From NCBI GenBank assembly GCA_044869805.1, contig JBIOXV010000088.1, positions 1-64,000 on the forward strand: a DNA stretch of 64,000 nt, in the 5' to 3' direction. The notes beneath the pieces are model-generated. The model did no database searches, was not told the origin of the DNA, and worked only from the letters and a program-made list of their open reading frames with translations. The stretch comes from CAWDVR01 sp044869805. GTDB lineage: Bacteria > Acidobacteriota > Thermoanaerobaculia > Multivoradales > SZUA-115. Every line of letters starts with the position of its first letter. The first letter of the stretch is position 1. Both the position numbers and the translations under genes were made by a program. Shown here piece after piece: positions 33,766 to 41,425 of this stretch.

Positions 33766-34753
33766 GAGGACGAGCCCCGGATCCGCCCGGATCGCTGCCC
33801 CGGCAGCCCCTGTCCGTGGCGGGCAACTGCCGGATGCACTGCTGGGTGCCCCGGCTCAGGATGTCTTCGCTCATCCGCCAGGGGTCCTGGAAGAAGGCGT
33901 CGCCGGCCTCGGCATCGAGGAGCACGATCCCCAGCAGGTCGAGCGCGTCCTCGTCCTTGCCCAGAGACTCGCCGTACACCACCTTCATGCTCTCGCCCGG
34001 GTAGGACCACTCTGCCCCGGGCTCGCCGAGCAGCCACCCGAAGTACTGGGTGGCGGCGCTGCGGTACCGGGACTGGTGCCGGCCGCGGTTGACCACGCGG
34101 AGCGCTCCCCACTCGGCGCACGACATCGCCTGCTTCCAGGCCATGACCTGGCGGTGAGTGCCCGCCACCTGGGCGCAGGCAGCCTCGTCGGCGTTGGCGA
34201 GCATCAGCGGCCCCATGCGGTGCGTGAACCCCCCGAGCTCGGCGGCGCTGATGCGCTGGTGGCGGAGCGCCTCTCCTATCAGCTCGTCGCAGGCATCGAA
34301 GATCTCCGCCTGGCGGTAGACCTGTTGCGGTGAAAGTCCGAGGCTGCCGACGGCCGTCCTGGCGGCCGCGATCCGGGGCTGGATTTCGCCCAGCCATTGC
34401 AAGGTGGCCGGCGGCAGCTCGCCGGGACGGTCCGCGAAGGGCTGGAGCCTCAGGTACAGAGTGAAGGGCAGGTGGGCCACTGCCTTGAGGTCGTGAAAGA
34501 TCTCCGGGATCACCCGCACGGTTTCTGTCGCCCCGCCGCGGTGCAGGACGAGGTCGTTCCCCGAAGCCACGATCACGGGAGACGCCATCTCCTCGATCTG
34601 CACCCGCCGCTCCCGGTAGGCCTCGCGGAAGAGGAGGTTGAGCTCCGCCAGCGGGCCTGCGGGCGGCGGCGGGCCAGGCACGGACAGAGGCGCCTGAACC
34701 GCCGGGGCACTACACCCGATCGCCAGCAGGGCGCAGAGGAACTCGATCCTCAT
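33758..34753 (-). CDS. putative lipoprotein, unknown function
   Basis: The 331-residue protein starts MRIEFLCALLAIGCSAPAV, a lipoprotein signal with the Cys at residue 14 and Ser after it. The rest is mostly helical, with four or more Cys (DACDELIG, EAACAQV, AMSCAEWG, QQCIRQL), which may form disulfides in the periplasm, and a GWLLGEPGAEWSYPGESMKV segment. I recognise no family. It is on the same strand as uvrA, and its stop overlaps the presumed uvrA promoter, so the two are probably transcribed separately. Confidence 0.75.
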   Translation of the reverse strand: MRIEFLCALLAIGCSAPAVQAPLSVPGPPPPAGPLAELNLLFREAYRERRVQIEEMASPVIVASGNDLVLHRGGATETVRVIPEIFHDLKAVAHLPFTLYLRLQPFADRPGELPPATLQWLGEIQPRIAAARTAVGSLGLSPQQVYRQAEIFDACDELIGEALRHQRISAAELGGFTHRMGPLMLANADEAACAQVAGTHRQVMAWKQAMSCAEWGALRVVNRGRHQSRYRSAATQYFGWLLGEPGAEWSYPGESMKVVYGESLGKDEDALDLLGIVLLDAEAGDAFFQDPWRMSEDILSRGTQQCIRQLPATDRGCRGSDPGGSGARPLE

Positions 34754-34919
34754 TCACCCACCAGCATTGCGCTCACGGCGCGCACCGGAGATCTCGTTCA
34801 TTCCTGAGAGGATCGTGATCGCCTTTCCGTCAAAGACTACGCCTATCTCGAGTTCGCACTCCAAGCTGGGTATGCGACGAGGATTCTAGATGCGCGCTCG
34901 CGGCGCAATCTTAGAGGTA

Positions 34920-34953
34920 GGCAAACCATATTGCCCATAAGCCAGAGTATGGT
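34920..34953 (+). promoter_or_regulatory. candidate promoter/operator of vapB-like gene 1
   Basis: ACCATA (34925-34930) and TATGGT (34948-34953) form a 6-bp inverted repeat spaced by 17, and GGCAA/TTGCC (34920-34935) forms another. TATGGT also has the TANNNT form and ends 6 bases before the ATG at 34960, with no ribosome binding site. A repressor bound to the repeat would cover the -10 box, as expected for antitoxin autoregulation. Confidence 0.4.
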
Positions 34954-34959
34954 CCTCCC

Positions 34960-35205
34960 ATGAAGACAACCGTCGAGATCGCGGACGAACTGTTCGCAGA
35001 CGCGCGGGAGGCCGCACGCCAGGGAGGAACCACACTGCGTGAGCTGGTGGAAGAGGGATTGCGGCTGTCCCTCGCGAGGCGTCGCCATCCGGCAAGCTAC
35101 CGCTGGCCCGACCTGAGCTTCGGTGGAGAAGGCCTGCAGCCGGGGATCGCGGAGGGGCGGTGGGAGACCCTTCGCGACCTGATCTACGAAGGCCACGGCG
35201 CGTGA
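34960..35205 (+). CDS. VapB-type antitoxin (module 1, partner truncated)
   Basis: The 81-residue protein MKTTVEIADELFADAREAARQGGTTLRELVEEGLRLSL has the ribbon-helix-helix N-terminus of VapB antitoxins. Its C-terminal tail (YRWPDLSFGGEGLQPGIAEGRWETLRDLIYEG) is the toxin-binding segment often seen in this group. Its TGA overlaps the GTG of a vapC-like gene as GTGA, the normal vapBC layout. That vapC is broken after about 13 residues, so the antitoxin is now without its own toxin and could cross-protect against a related one. Confidence 0.85.
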   Translation: MKTTVEIADELFADAREAARQGGTTLRELVEEGLRLSLARRRHPASYRWPDLSFGGEGLQPGIAEGRWETLRDLIYEGHGA

Positions 35206-35282
35206 TCGCCGTCGACACGAATCTCCTGATCTACGCGCGCCGACGCGGGCCGCGGCGCTCTCTAAGTAGGCTCTTGTCCTGA
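35202..35282 (+). pseudogene. truncated vapC (module 1)
   Basis: GTG at 35202 opens MIAVDTNLLIYARRR, the first strand of a VapC PIN domain with its catalytic Asp. Homology then stops and the frame ends at 35282 after 26 codons. The last 21 bases overlap, in antisense, the 3' end of the PIN toxin gene at 35262. It looks like a vapC cut by recombination or insertion at about 35240-35262. Confidence 0.75.
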
Positions 35283-35678
35283 CCAGCGGGTGATGAAGTC
35301 CCGAGGCGAGAGGATCTCGAGATCGGGTCGGCGCACAGGCCGGAAGTGCTTGAGGTTTCCCGTCACCAGGAGAGTGGCTTGCGCCGCGACCGCGACTTCG
35401 ACGAAGACCTCGTCATCCGGATCATCGAGCCCCAGATCCAGAGGCCGGGCTGCCGCGGCGAAGCCGCGGGCTCGGATCTGGTCCATCACCGCCTCGACTC
35501 GGTGAGACTCTAGTCGGAACTTGGGCCGCTTCAAGACCTCTTCGTACTCGGTCAGGATGCGGGCGTCAAAAGCTAGAGCCAGATCGCCGAGCGCCACCCT
35601 TCGAACGATCTCCCCGGAAGGACCGTGGGCTTGGAGCATTCCGGACACGAGCACGTTCGTGTCCAGGACGATCATCAT
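35262..35678 (-). CDS. PIN-domain toxin, COG1569 type
   Basis: The 138-residue protein starts MMIVLDTNVLVSGMLQAHGPSGEIVRRV and continues with DARILTEYEEVLKRPKF (Glu), LGLDDPDDEVFVEVAVAA (acidic pair) and LLVTGNLKHF. This is the 'putative toxin, PIN family' group rather than classical VapC. It would be a Mg-dependent RNase. The ATG overlaps the Phd-type antitoxin stop as ATGA. The last residues (WSGQEPT) are encoded at the junction with the truncated vapC of module 1 and may not be native. Motif residues are complete, so it is probably active. Confidence 0.85.
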   Translation of the reverse strand: MMIVLDTNVLVSGMLQAHGPSGEIVRRVALGDLALAFDARILTEYEEVLKRPKFRLESHRVEAVMDQIRARGFAAAARPLDLGLDDPDDEVFVEVAVAAQATLLVTGNLKHFRPVRRPDLEILSPRDFITRWSGQEPT

Positions 35679-35971
35679 CGGCTGCGGGCTCGACGCTGCC
35701 GGCGCACGGCGGCGATCTCGCGGTTGATCTCGGAGAGCGTCAGCTTGTCCGTCCCGAGCCTGGCTGCGCGGTGCTGCGACTCGCTGACCGCGGCGACCGC
35801 TCGGGCGCGCCGAATGGCGGCGAGGGTTTCTTCGAGGGAGTCCTCGTTCACCGCCGAGAGGATGGCGATCGGCTTCCCGTTGGAGGTCACCACCACCTCG
35901 CGCTCGCGCTCGAGGCTGCGCCAGGCCTCGCCGGGCTTGCCACGGAGGTCACGGACGGAGAGGAACTTCAT
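35675..35971 (-). CDS. Phd/YefM-family antitoxin
   Basis: The 98-residue protein MKFLSVRDLRGKPGEAWRSLEREREVVVTSNGKPIAILSAV has the Phd/YefM N-terminal DNA-binding fold. A basic tail (RREIAAVRRQRRARSR-like) follows, with the part between them likely contacting the toxin. It overlaps the PIN toxin gene as ATGA. A TATGGT box ends about 15 bases upstream of the ATG. It probably represses its own operon. Confidence 0.85.
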   Translation of the reverse strand: MKFLSVRDLRGKPGEAWRSLEREREVVVTSNGKPIAILSAVNEDSLEETLAAIRRARAVAAVSESQHRAARLGTDKLTLSEINREIAAVRRQRRARSR

Positions 35972-36111
35972 GGCGCCCTGGAGGGTACCATAACGTAGCG
36001 CGTATCGTCACCCAATCCGGCTGCTAGGCAGCCGCTGCGCGGGCTCCGCGAGTTGGTGCGCACGAGGCTTGACGTCACCAGCTTCGTGCGGCACTATGTC
36101 CTACAGCTCTA

Positions 36112-36144
36112 GCTACGGTTCGTAGCACAGCCTGGGGAACCCCA
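36112..36144 (+). promoter_or_regulatory. two palindromes upstream of the RHH/MazF operon
   Basis: GCTACG-GTT-CGTAGC (36112-36126) has perfect 6-bp arms, and TGGGG-AA-CCCCA (36133-36144) has perfect 5-bp arms. Both lie within 36 bases of the antitoxin ATG at 36148. They are good operator candidates for a ribbon-helix-helix autorepressor. The 36001-36111 stretch before them shows no gene I can support. Confidence 0.45.
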
Positions 36145-36147
36145 ACC

Positions 36148-36456
36148 ATGACGACTCTGAGCATCCGAATTCCTACCACCCTAGACGAAAGGCTCAGCCG
36201 CGAGGCCCGCGCCGCGAGAGTGCCTCGCTCCACTGTGGTGAGAGAAGCCCTGACGGACTTCGTGGCCCGCAAGGAGCGCGAGAGGTTCATGACGGAGTTC
36301 GTAGCGGCGGCACGGGCACTGGCTCGCAGCTCGGGAGATTCCCTTTCCGTCGCCGAGGAACTCCTGCCGCTCGAGAACGAAGCGCTGGATCTCTCGGAGC
36401 GGAGCGCTCGAGGGACGGGTGCAAAGGCAGCCCCTCGCCGTCGAGAAAGGCGATGA
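36148..36456 (+). CDS. ribbon-helix-helix antitoxin, MazE/CopG type
   Basis: The 102-residue protein begins MTTLSIRIPTTLDERLSREARAARVPRSTVVREALTDFVARKE, a ribbon-helix-helix DNA-binding fold of the CopG/MetJ class. The C-terminal half (LARSSGDSLSVAEELLP and a basic tail) should bind the toxin. It overlaps the MazF gene as ATGA. Two palindromes upstream are likely operators. Confidence 0.85.
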   Translation: MTTLSIRIPTTLDERLSREARAARVPRSTVVREALTDFVARKERERFMTEFVAAARALARSSGDSLSVAEELLPLENEALDLSERSARGTGAKAAPRRRERR

Positions 36457-36794
36457 ACCGCGGGGAGGTGTGGGTCGCCAACCTGAACCCGAACCGCGGC
36501 GCCGAGATCGGCAAGATCCGGCCGGTCATCGTGGTGCAGGCCGACGAGCTGACCACGGCGGGCGTGCCCACGGTGCTCGTCGTGCCGCTCACCACCCAGC
36601 TCCGCCCGGAGCTCGAGCCGCTTCGCGTGGCGATCCCGGCCCGCGGGCGTCTCACCCAGGACTGCCACGCGATGGTCGAGCAGGTGCGGGTCGTCGATCG
36701 CCGCCGGCTCGGCGAGGGTCCCCTCACCGCGCTGACCGCCGACGAGCTGGCGAACCTCGAACGCAGCCTCAAGGCGGCACTGGGCCTGCTGTAG
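36453..36794 (+). CDS. MazF/PemK-family endoribonuclease toxin
   Basis: The 113-residue protein MNRGEVWVANLNPNRGAEIGKIRPVIVVQ has the MazF/PemK signature (RGEVW, G-x-E-x-GK-x-RP-x-V-V). It continues with VLVVPLTTQ, CHAMVEQVRVVDRRRLG and ALTADELANLERSLKAALGL, all typical. MazF toxins cut single-stranded RNA at short sequences. The gene is complete and paired with the RHH antitoxin. Its 3' end adjoins the truncated vapC of module 2 on the other strand, so this operon may have inserted there. Confidence 0.92.
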   Translation: MNRGEVWVANLNPNRGAEIGKIRPVIVVQADELTTAGVPTVLVVPLTTQLRPELEPLRVAIPARGRLTQDCHAMVEQVRVVDRRRLGEGPLTALTADELANLERSLKAALGLL

Positions 36795-36814
36795 CGCCCA
36801 GGTGACGCAGACCG

Positions 36815-36850
36815 CGCGGACACCACATTGGTGTCGAGGAGGTACTTCAC
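36815..36850 (-). pseudogene. truncated vapC (module 2)
   Basis: GTG at 36850 opens MKYLLDTNVVSA, the beginning of a FitB/VapC-type PIN domain. After these 12 codons the sequence becomes the reverse complement of the mazF 3' region and no PIN homology remains. The GTG overlaps the vapB stop as GTGA. The toxin has been lost while the antitoxin was kept. Confidence 0.75.
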
Positions 36851-37095
36851 AGGGCCTTCGGCGGCTTCGACCGGCGCCCACTGAGAATCGCGGTCAGCAT
36901 CTCGCCCGCCGCCTGATCGACGCCCGCCTCGCGGGCACGCAGCCGCTCGAAGAAGCCGGAAGACCAGCCCGTGCCCGCACCGAGCTCTTTTTCGAGCGCC
37001 CGGACGATGAGCCGGTTACGGCTCACTCCCAGCTTGCGGGCTCGGCGATCGGCCGCATCGAGCAAGAGCTTGGGGATGTGGACGGTGGTCGGCAC
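36847..37095 (-). CDS. VapB-type antitoxin (module 2, partner truncated)
   Basis: The 82-residue protein begins VPTTVHIPKLLLDAADRRARKLGVSRNRLIVRALEKEL, a ribbon-helix-helix antitoxin N-terminus, followed by a C-terminal tail (WSSGFFERLRAREAGVDQAAGEMLTAI) for toxin binding. I chose the GTG at 37095 because it fits the family N-terminus and is preceded by a TATTTT box at six bases. The vapC that should follow survives only as 12 codons. Confidence 0.8.
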   Translation of the reverse strand: MPTTVHIPKLLLDAADRRARKLGVSRNRLIVRALEKELGAGTGWSSGFFERLRAREAGVDQAAGEMLTAILSGRRSKPPKAL

Positions 37096-37101
37096 CTGGC
37101 G

Positions 37102-37107
37102 AAAATA
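37102..37107 (-). promoter_or_regulatory. candidate -10 box, vapB-like gene 2 (leaderless)
   Basis: TATTTT on the minus strand ends six bases before the GTG at 37095 with no ribosome binding site between. A second AT-rich box (TATATT) lies about 10 bases further upstream. Confidence 0.4.
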
Positions 37108-37147
37108 CCCGCGAATATAAGCCTCCGGCAAACCGGTGGAGTGGAGC

Positions 37148-40100
37148 CTACGGCACCGTCTGGCTCCAGGCGCTGGTGTCGCCGCTCTCGAAGCCGTCGG
37201 CGAAGAGGATGGGGATGGGGTTGTCCTCGGGCGTGCCGTCGAGGGCGCGCAGGTAGGCGAGGAGGTTGGCGCGGTCACCCGCCGGCAGGGCGAGCGCGCG
37301 CCGGTGCGGAAAGGCGCGCGCGAGGTGCCCGGAGGTTGACACCACGATCTCGTCGAGGCTGATGTCGGGGAAGGGGTCGGCGGTCGAGATCTCGACGGTG
37401 TTGCTCGGCCCCGCGTTCCAGGCCACGTTCTCGAGCCGCGCCGCCAGCCAGTTGGTGTGCCGCCAGGTGGGGTCGTTGACGGCGTTTGGGAGCGGCACGT
37501 TGGTCGTCAGGCCGTTGACGGTCACCGTGAGCACGATCGCCCGCGCATCGCTGAAGCGGATCTCGAGCGCCCCCGTGCCGCCGGCGCCGCCGTCCACCGC
37601 GGAGAAGGTGAGACGGGCGCTCGGGTTGCGGAGCGAGACGTAGGCGCGGCCCCGCACCGTGTCGTCGTTGTTGAGCTCCACATACTGATCGACGATCTGC
37701 GCCCCGTTCGACACTGCCCCGTCCTCGGCCGCGAGCGCCTCGCCGCCGGCCACCGTGAACACTGCTTCGAGCGACGCCGCCGAGCCGTCGTGGAAGTAGG
37801 GCGCCGTGTCCCAGGCGCCGAGCAGCGTCGGCGTGTCGATGCCGATGAGCGGCCCTCCCAGCCTGCCGCCGGACGTGGTGCGCAGGGTGCCCACGTCGCG
37901 CAGCAAGGCGTTGGCGCCCAGCCGGCTGTCGGTGAACATAGGTCCGGAGTGGCAGCCATTGCAGCCCTGGTTGCGGAACACGGTGCGGCCGGCGACGGCC
38001 GCGGCGGGCAGCGAGCCGTCGGCGGTACGCCTCGGGCTTCGCGGCAGGTGTGCCGTGTCCAGCGAGGTCACGTACGCCGAGAGCGCATCGAGGTCGGCGG
38101 AGCGACCGGCCTTGGGCGGCCCCAGGGGCGCCTCGGTCGCCTCGAAGTCCGCGTCGCTCATCAGGCCGCTGCCGCCGAAGGCGCCGCGGATGTCGCCTTC
38201 GAAGTCCTGGATCTCGTCGAAGTTCGCCGTCCAGTGGACGTTGCCCTGCCCCGTGCCGGCGCGTCCGCGCAGCTCGGTGGTGTTGCGCAGGCCCTCGCCA
38301 CGGCCGTTGAAGTCCCACACTCGGCCGTCGTGGCCGCCGTCCACGTGGCAGGTGCCGCAGGAGAGGTAGCCTTCGGCGCTGATCCTCGTGTCGGCGGCGT
38401 GGTAGAAGAGCCGCTTGCCGTGTGCCACCTGGAGCGGCAGTGGCTCGACCGCGACGGTGGCGACGGTCGTGCCGGGCACCGTCTTGTCGCCGGCCAGGAA
38501 CAGCGCCTCGGTGTCGAGCGCGGTCAGGCTCCTGCCCATGAAGTCGTGCACGAAGGTGCGGGAAGTCTGCGGGTCGACCGCCACTCCCCGCGGCGCGGCA
38601 CCGGCCGGCAGCCGGGTGACGAAGCTGCCCATGCCGGCCGCGGTGTCGAAGAGCAGCGTGTCGAGCACCGTCACCTGATCGGCTCCCTGCAGCGTGACGA
38701 AGAGATAGTCGCCCAGCGGCGAGAGCGCGAGGGCGGTGGGCGAGTCGCTGTTGTCGAGGTCGATCGCCCGGCGGAAACGGTTCATCCCGAGGTCGAGCTC
38801 GGCGATCATCGACCGCACCGTGTTGTCGCTGTCCAAGTCCGGGCCGATCAGTGGCCCGCGCTCGGTGTTGGGCTTGCTGCCCGCGACCCAGGCCGCGCCG
38901 CCGTCGAGCGACAGCGCGATGCCGGCCAGCTGATTGAGCGTGCCGCGGCCCGAGGCGGTGCCGTCGCGGTTGTCGTCGCCGCCGAGCTTGGGGATGCGGA
39001 GGGTGCGGGTGAGCGTCAGGGCGGAGGCCGCCACCTCCCACACTTCGGCGTGGTCTCTGGGCGACAGGAAGCGGGTCACGAACACCCGCGCCCCGTCGGC
39101 CGAGACCGCCACCGCCCGCGGCCCAGGGCCGAGCGTGAGCTCGCCGGTCGACTGGTGGGTGGCGGCGTCGAAGCGGGAGAGGCGGCCGGGCCCGGAGAGC
39201 GCCACGAAGGCGGTGGTGCCCGCGGGGTTGAACGCGATGCCTTCCGGGGCGCTGCCGTAGGGGAGCGGGATCTCGGTGACCAGCGCGCCGCTTCCGGCGT
39301 CGATCACCCGCAGCCGGTCGCCACGGGCGCAGGAGATCCACAGCTCGCCCAGGGCGGAGAGCGCCAGGCTGCGCGGCTCGTCGCAGGCCGGAAGCTCGAG
39401 CTCCAGGCCGGTGGTCGCCGCGTCGACGGCGGCCACCGAGTCGGCGTCCGGGTTCACGGTCCAGACTCGTCCGGTGTCGGGGTCGAGGGCCAGGGCCGAG
39501 CTGGCGGTGGGGCGCGGGCCGGCCGGCGCCTCGAGCACCGTGACGGTCGCCGCCGAGCTGCCGAGCGCGCCCGCCGGGTCGCGCACCTGGGCGGTGGCCC
39601 GGTAGTGCCCCGGAGCGGCCCAGGAGTGGGCGGCGGAAGGCGACGCCGACCACGCGGTCTTGGGCGAGCCGTCGCCGAAGTCGAAGCGGTACTCGAGCGG
39701 GCCGCCGTTGGCGTCGGTGGCGGCCGCGGTCAAGGTCGCCGAGACGCCCGGCTCCACCGGGTAGTCGGAGCTCGCCAGCGAGGTGATCTGCGGCGCCGTG
39801 TTGCCGCCCACCGTGCCGCCGGTCGAGAAGGTGAAGGAGTAGCCCACCATGCCGTTGCCGGCCGCGTCCTTGATGCCGCCGGCGGGCAGCACCACCTCGT
39901 AGGTGGTGTTGGCGGCGAGCGGCTGGTCGGGGGTGAAGGTCAACACGTCGTCGAACGAGAAGGTCAAGCGGCCGGCGATCGCGCTGCCGGAGAGCGGCCG
40001 CACGATGAAGGTCACGCCGTTGACGATGGTCTTGGTCTCCAGCGTCTCGTGGATCAGCAGGCTGATCGGCGCGCCTACGGGAAAGTTGGTGCGGCCGGGG

Positions 40101-41236
40101 CGCGGCACGTGGAAGCCCACCGACGGCCCGCGGGTGTCCGGCGCGGCCTGGTGGGCCCATATCGCCATGCCCTGGAGAGGGCCGACACCGCCGGTGACCA
40201 GCAAGTTGCCGAGCGGCAGCGCGAACTGGCTGGTGTTGATCCCCACGCCGCCGTCGTTGGGCCGCACCGCGTGGGCGCCGTCGAGGTCGAGCACCGACTC
40301 GAAGGTCCGCAGGTCCACCTTGTGCGAGCCGATGAAGGCGAACTCGTCCTGGAACTGCGCGTACATCGCCTCGTCTCCGGGCAGCGGCCGGTCGGTGACG
40401 AAGGCGAGGTCCGAGGGGTCGGTGGCGTCCACCACCCGGAAGCCGTTGCCGCCGGTCTGGTACGGGAAGACGATGTAGAGCTTGCCGTCGCCGCCCCACA
40501 GCTCCGGCCAGTAGCCGCCGGGCCCGCCGGTGGTGAGCACGTCGAGCAGCACCGGGTTCTCGGGGTCGGAGACGTCGTAGGTGGCGACCCCGGTGCGGCT
40601 CTGGTCGGAAGCGAAGATCAGCAGGTCGCCGAGCAGGAACGGGTGGCCCACCACGCCGGTCAGGCCGAGGTGGTCCCAGCTCGCGAATTCGACCCAGTTG
40701 CGCGACAGGGTGGCGTTGCCTTCGATCTCGCCGTAGCTCCACCAGGTGTCGCCCACGAACCAGGGCGCGAACAGGCAGCCGCGCACCCCGGCACAGAGCA
40801 GGTCCGGGTACGAGGTGCGGGTGACACCGAAGTTGCCCGCGGCCTGGAACGACCATGGCGCCTCCGGCGGCCAGTTGGCGCCGAGCACCAGGTAGTCGCC
40901 GCTCGACAGGTAGCCGTGGGCGTTGACCGGCATGGGGGTCACGCCCCAGGTGGCGAGCTGGACCGGCGCCGCGGGGTCGGCGAGGTCCCAGGTGCGCACC
41001 TGGAAGTCCGAGCCTCCCTGGCTGGCCGGAACCTCGGGCACCGTGAACAGCACCCCGTTGTGGTAGGCGATGATCGCCGTGCGCCCCTGCTGGGGGGCGT
41101 TCAAGCCCGAAAGCACCGTGCCCGGCACCTGGGCCACGTTGGGGAAGCGTGGCACCACTGGCGGCTGCGCCGCCGTCGGCAGCGCCAGCGCGGCCAAGGC
41201 AAGGCCCACCCAGAGCACGATCCACGAGCAACGCAT
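37148..41236 (-). CDS. secreted propeller / Ig / di-haem cytochrome fusion protein
   Basis: The 1362-residue protein follows GAGGAG and a signal peptide (MRCSWIVLWVGLALAALALPTAAQ). It then has LVIVD-type propeller repeats (about 30-350; DVSDPENPVLLDV, VVDATDPSDLAFV), a Big_5-like Ig domain (about 360-470; LTFTPDQPLAANTTYEV), a PKD domain (about 475-570; YRFDFGDGSPKT), a YVTN-type propeller (about 575-930; IAFNPAGTTAFVALSG), and a cytochrome c peroxidase-like part with two haem motifs, CGTCH (near 963) and CNGCH (near 1091). A jelly-roll follows. It ends in FADGFESGDTSAWSQTVP, a tail shared by secreted proteins in this group and possibly a sorting signal. Likely an extracellular or surface electron-transfer protein; the partner is unknown. 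No neighbour on the same strand gives further clues. Confidence 0.85.
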   Translation of the reverse strand: MRCSWIVLWVGLALAALALPTAAQPPVVPRFPNVAQVPGTVLSGLNAPQQGRTAIIAYHNGVLFTVPEVPASQGGSDFQVRTWDLADPAAPVQLATWGVTPMPVNAHGYLSSGDYLVLGANWPPEAPWSFQAAGNFGVTRTSYPDLLCAGVRGCLFAPWFVGDTWWSYGEIEGNATLSRNWVEFASWDHLGLTGVVGHPFLLGDLLIFASDQSRTGVATYDVSDPENPVLLDVLTTGGPGGYWPELWGGDGKLYIVFPYQTGGNGFRVVDATDPSDLAFVTDRPLPGDEAMYAQFQDEFAFIGSHKVDLRTFESVLDLDGAHAVRPNDGGVGINTSQFALPLGNLLVTGGVGPLQGMAIWAHQAAPDTRGPSVGFHVPRPGRTNFPVGAPISLLIHETLETKTIVNGVTFIVRPLSGSAIAGRLTFSFDDVLTFTPDQPLAANTTYEVVLPAGGIKDAAGNGMVGYSFTFSTGGTVGGNTAPQITSLASSDYPVEPGVSATLTAAATDANGGPLEYRFDFGDGSPKTAWSASPSAAHSWAAPGHYRATAQVRDPAGALGSSAATVTVLEAPAGPRPTASSALALDPDTGRVWTVNPDADSVAAVDAATTGLELELPACDEPRSLALSALGELWISCARGDRLRVIDAGSGALVTEIPLPYGSAPEGIAFNPAGTTAFVALSGPGRLSRFDAATHQSTGELTLGPGPRAVAVSADGARVFVTRFLSPRDHAEVWEVAASALTLTRTLRIPKLGGDDNRDGTASGRGTLNQLAGIALSLDGGAAWVAGSKPNTERGPLIGPDLDSDNTVRSMIAELDLGMNRFRRAIDLDNSDSPTALALSPLGDYLFVTLQGADQVTVLDTLLFDTAAGMGSFVTRLPAGAAPRGVAVDPQTSRTFVHDFMGRSLTALDTEALFLAGDKTVPGTTVATVAVEPLPLQVAHGKRLFYHAADTRISAEGYLSCGTCHVDGGHDGRVWDFNGRGEGLRNTTELRGRAGTGQGNVHWTANFDEIQDFEGDIRGAFGGSGLMSDADFEATEAPLGPPKAGRSADLDALSAYVTSLDTAHLPRSPRRTADGSLPAAAVAGRTVFRNQGCNGCHSGPMFTDSRLGANALLRDVGTLRTTSGGRLGGPLIGIDTPTLLGAWDTAPYFHDGSAASLEAVFTVAGGEALAAEDGAVSNGAQIVDQYVELNNDDTVRGRAYVSLRNPSARLTFSAVDGGAGGTGALEIRFSDARAIVLTVTVNGLTTNVPLPNAVNDPTWRHTNWLAARLENVAWNAGPSNTVEISTADPFPDISLDEIVVSTSGHLARAFPHRRALALPAGDRANLLAYLRALDGTPEDNPIPILFADGFESGDTSAWSQTVP

Positions 41237-41425
41237 TCGAGTCTCCTCGCCTCAGGGTAGCCGAGGGGGCGGCCGAGGCGCTGTGGCCTCCTGCACAGGA
41301 GAACGCCAAATGCAGCCCGGACCCGACAGGTCCCCCTAATACCAGCCGCCCTGGGCACCGTCTCTAGCCGGTGGACGACATCACCGGCCGCGCCGAACCC
41401 CGCGGCCCAGACCAGGAGCTCTCCC

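Noticed and set aside
34756..34880. Possible small-gene remnant on the minus strand upstream of vapB module 1
   Set aside because: A short frame (GVVFDGKAITILSG) is readable, but it has no start, ribosome site or family match that I can defend.
36001..36111. Possible C-terminal gene fragment (RELVRTRLDVTSFVRHYVLQL) before the RHH/MazF operon
   Set aside because: The frame is short and has no recognisable family, so it is not called as a pseudogene.
37457..41260. A 1267-codon open frame antisense to the haem-propeller gene
   Set aside because: The composition is typical of GC-rich antisense frames and it carries no motifs, while the minus strand has a signal peptide and clear domains.
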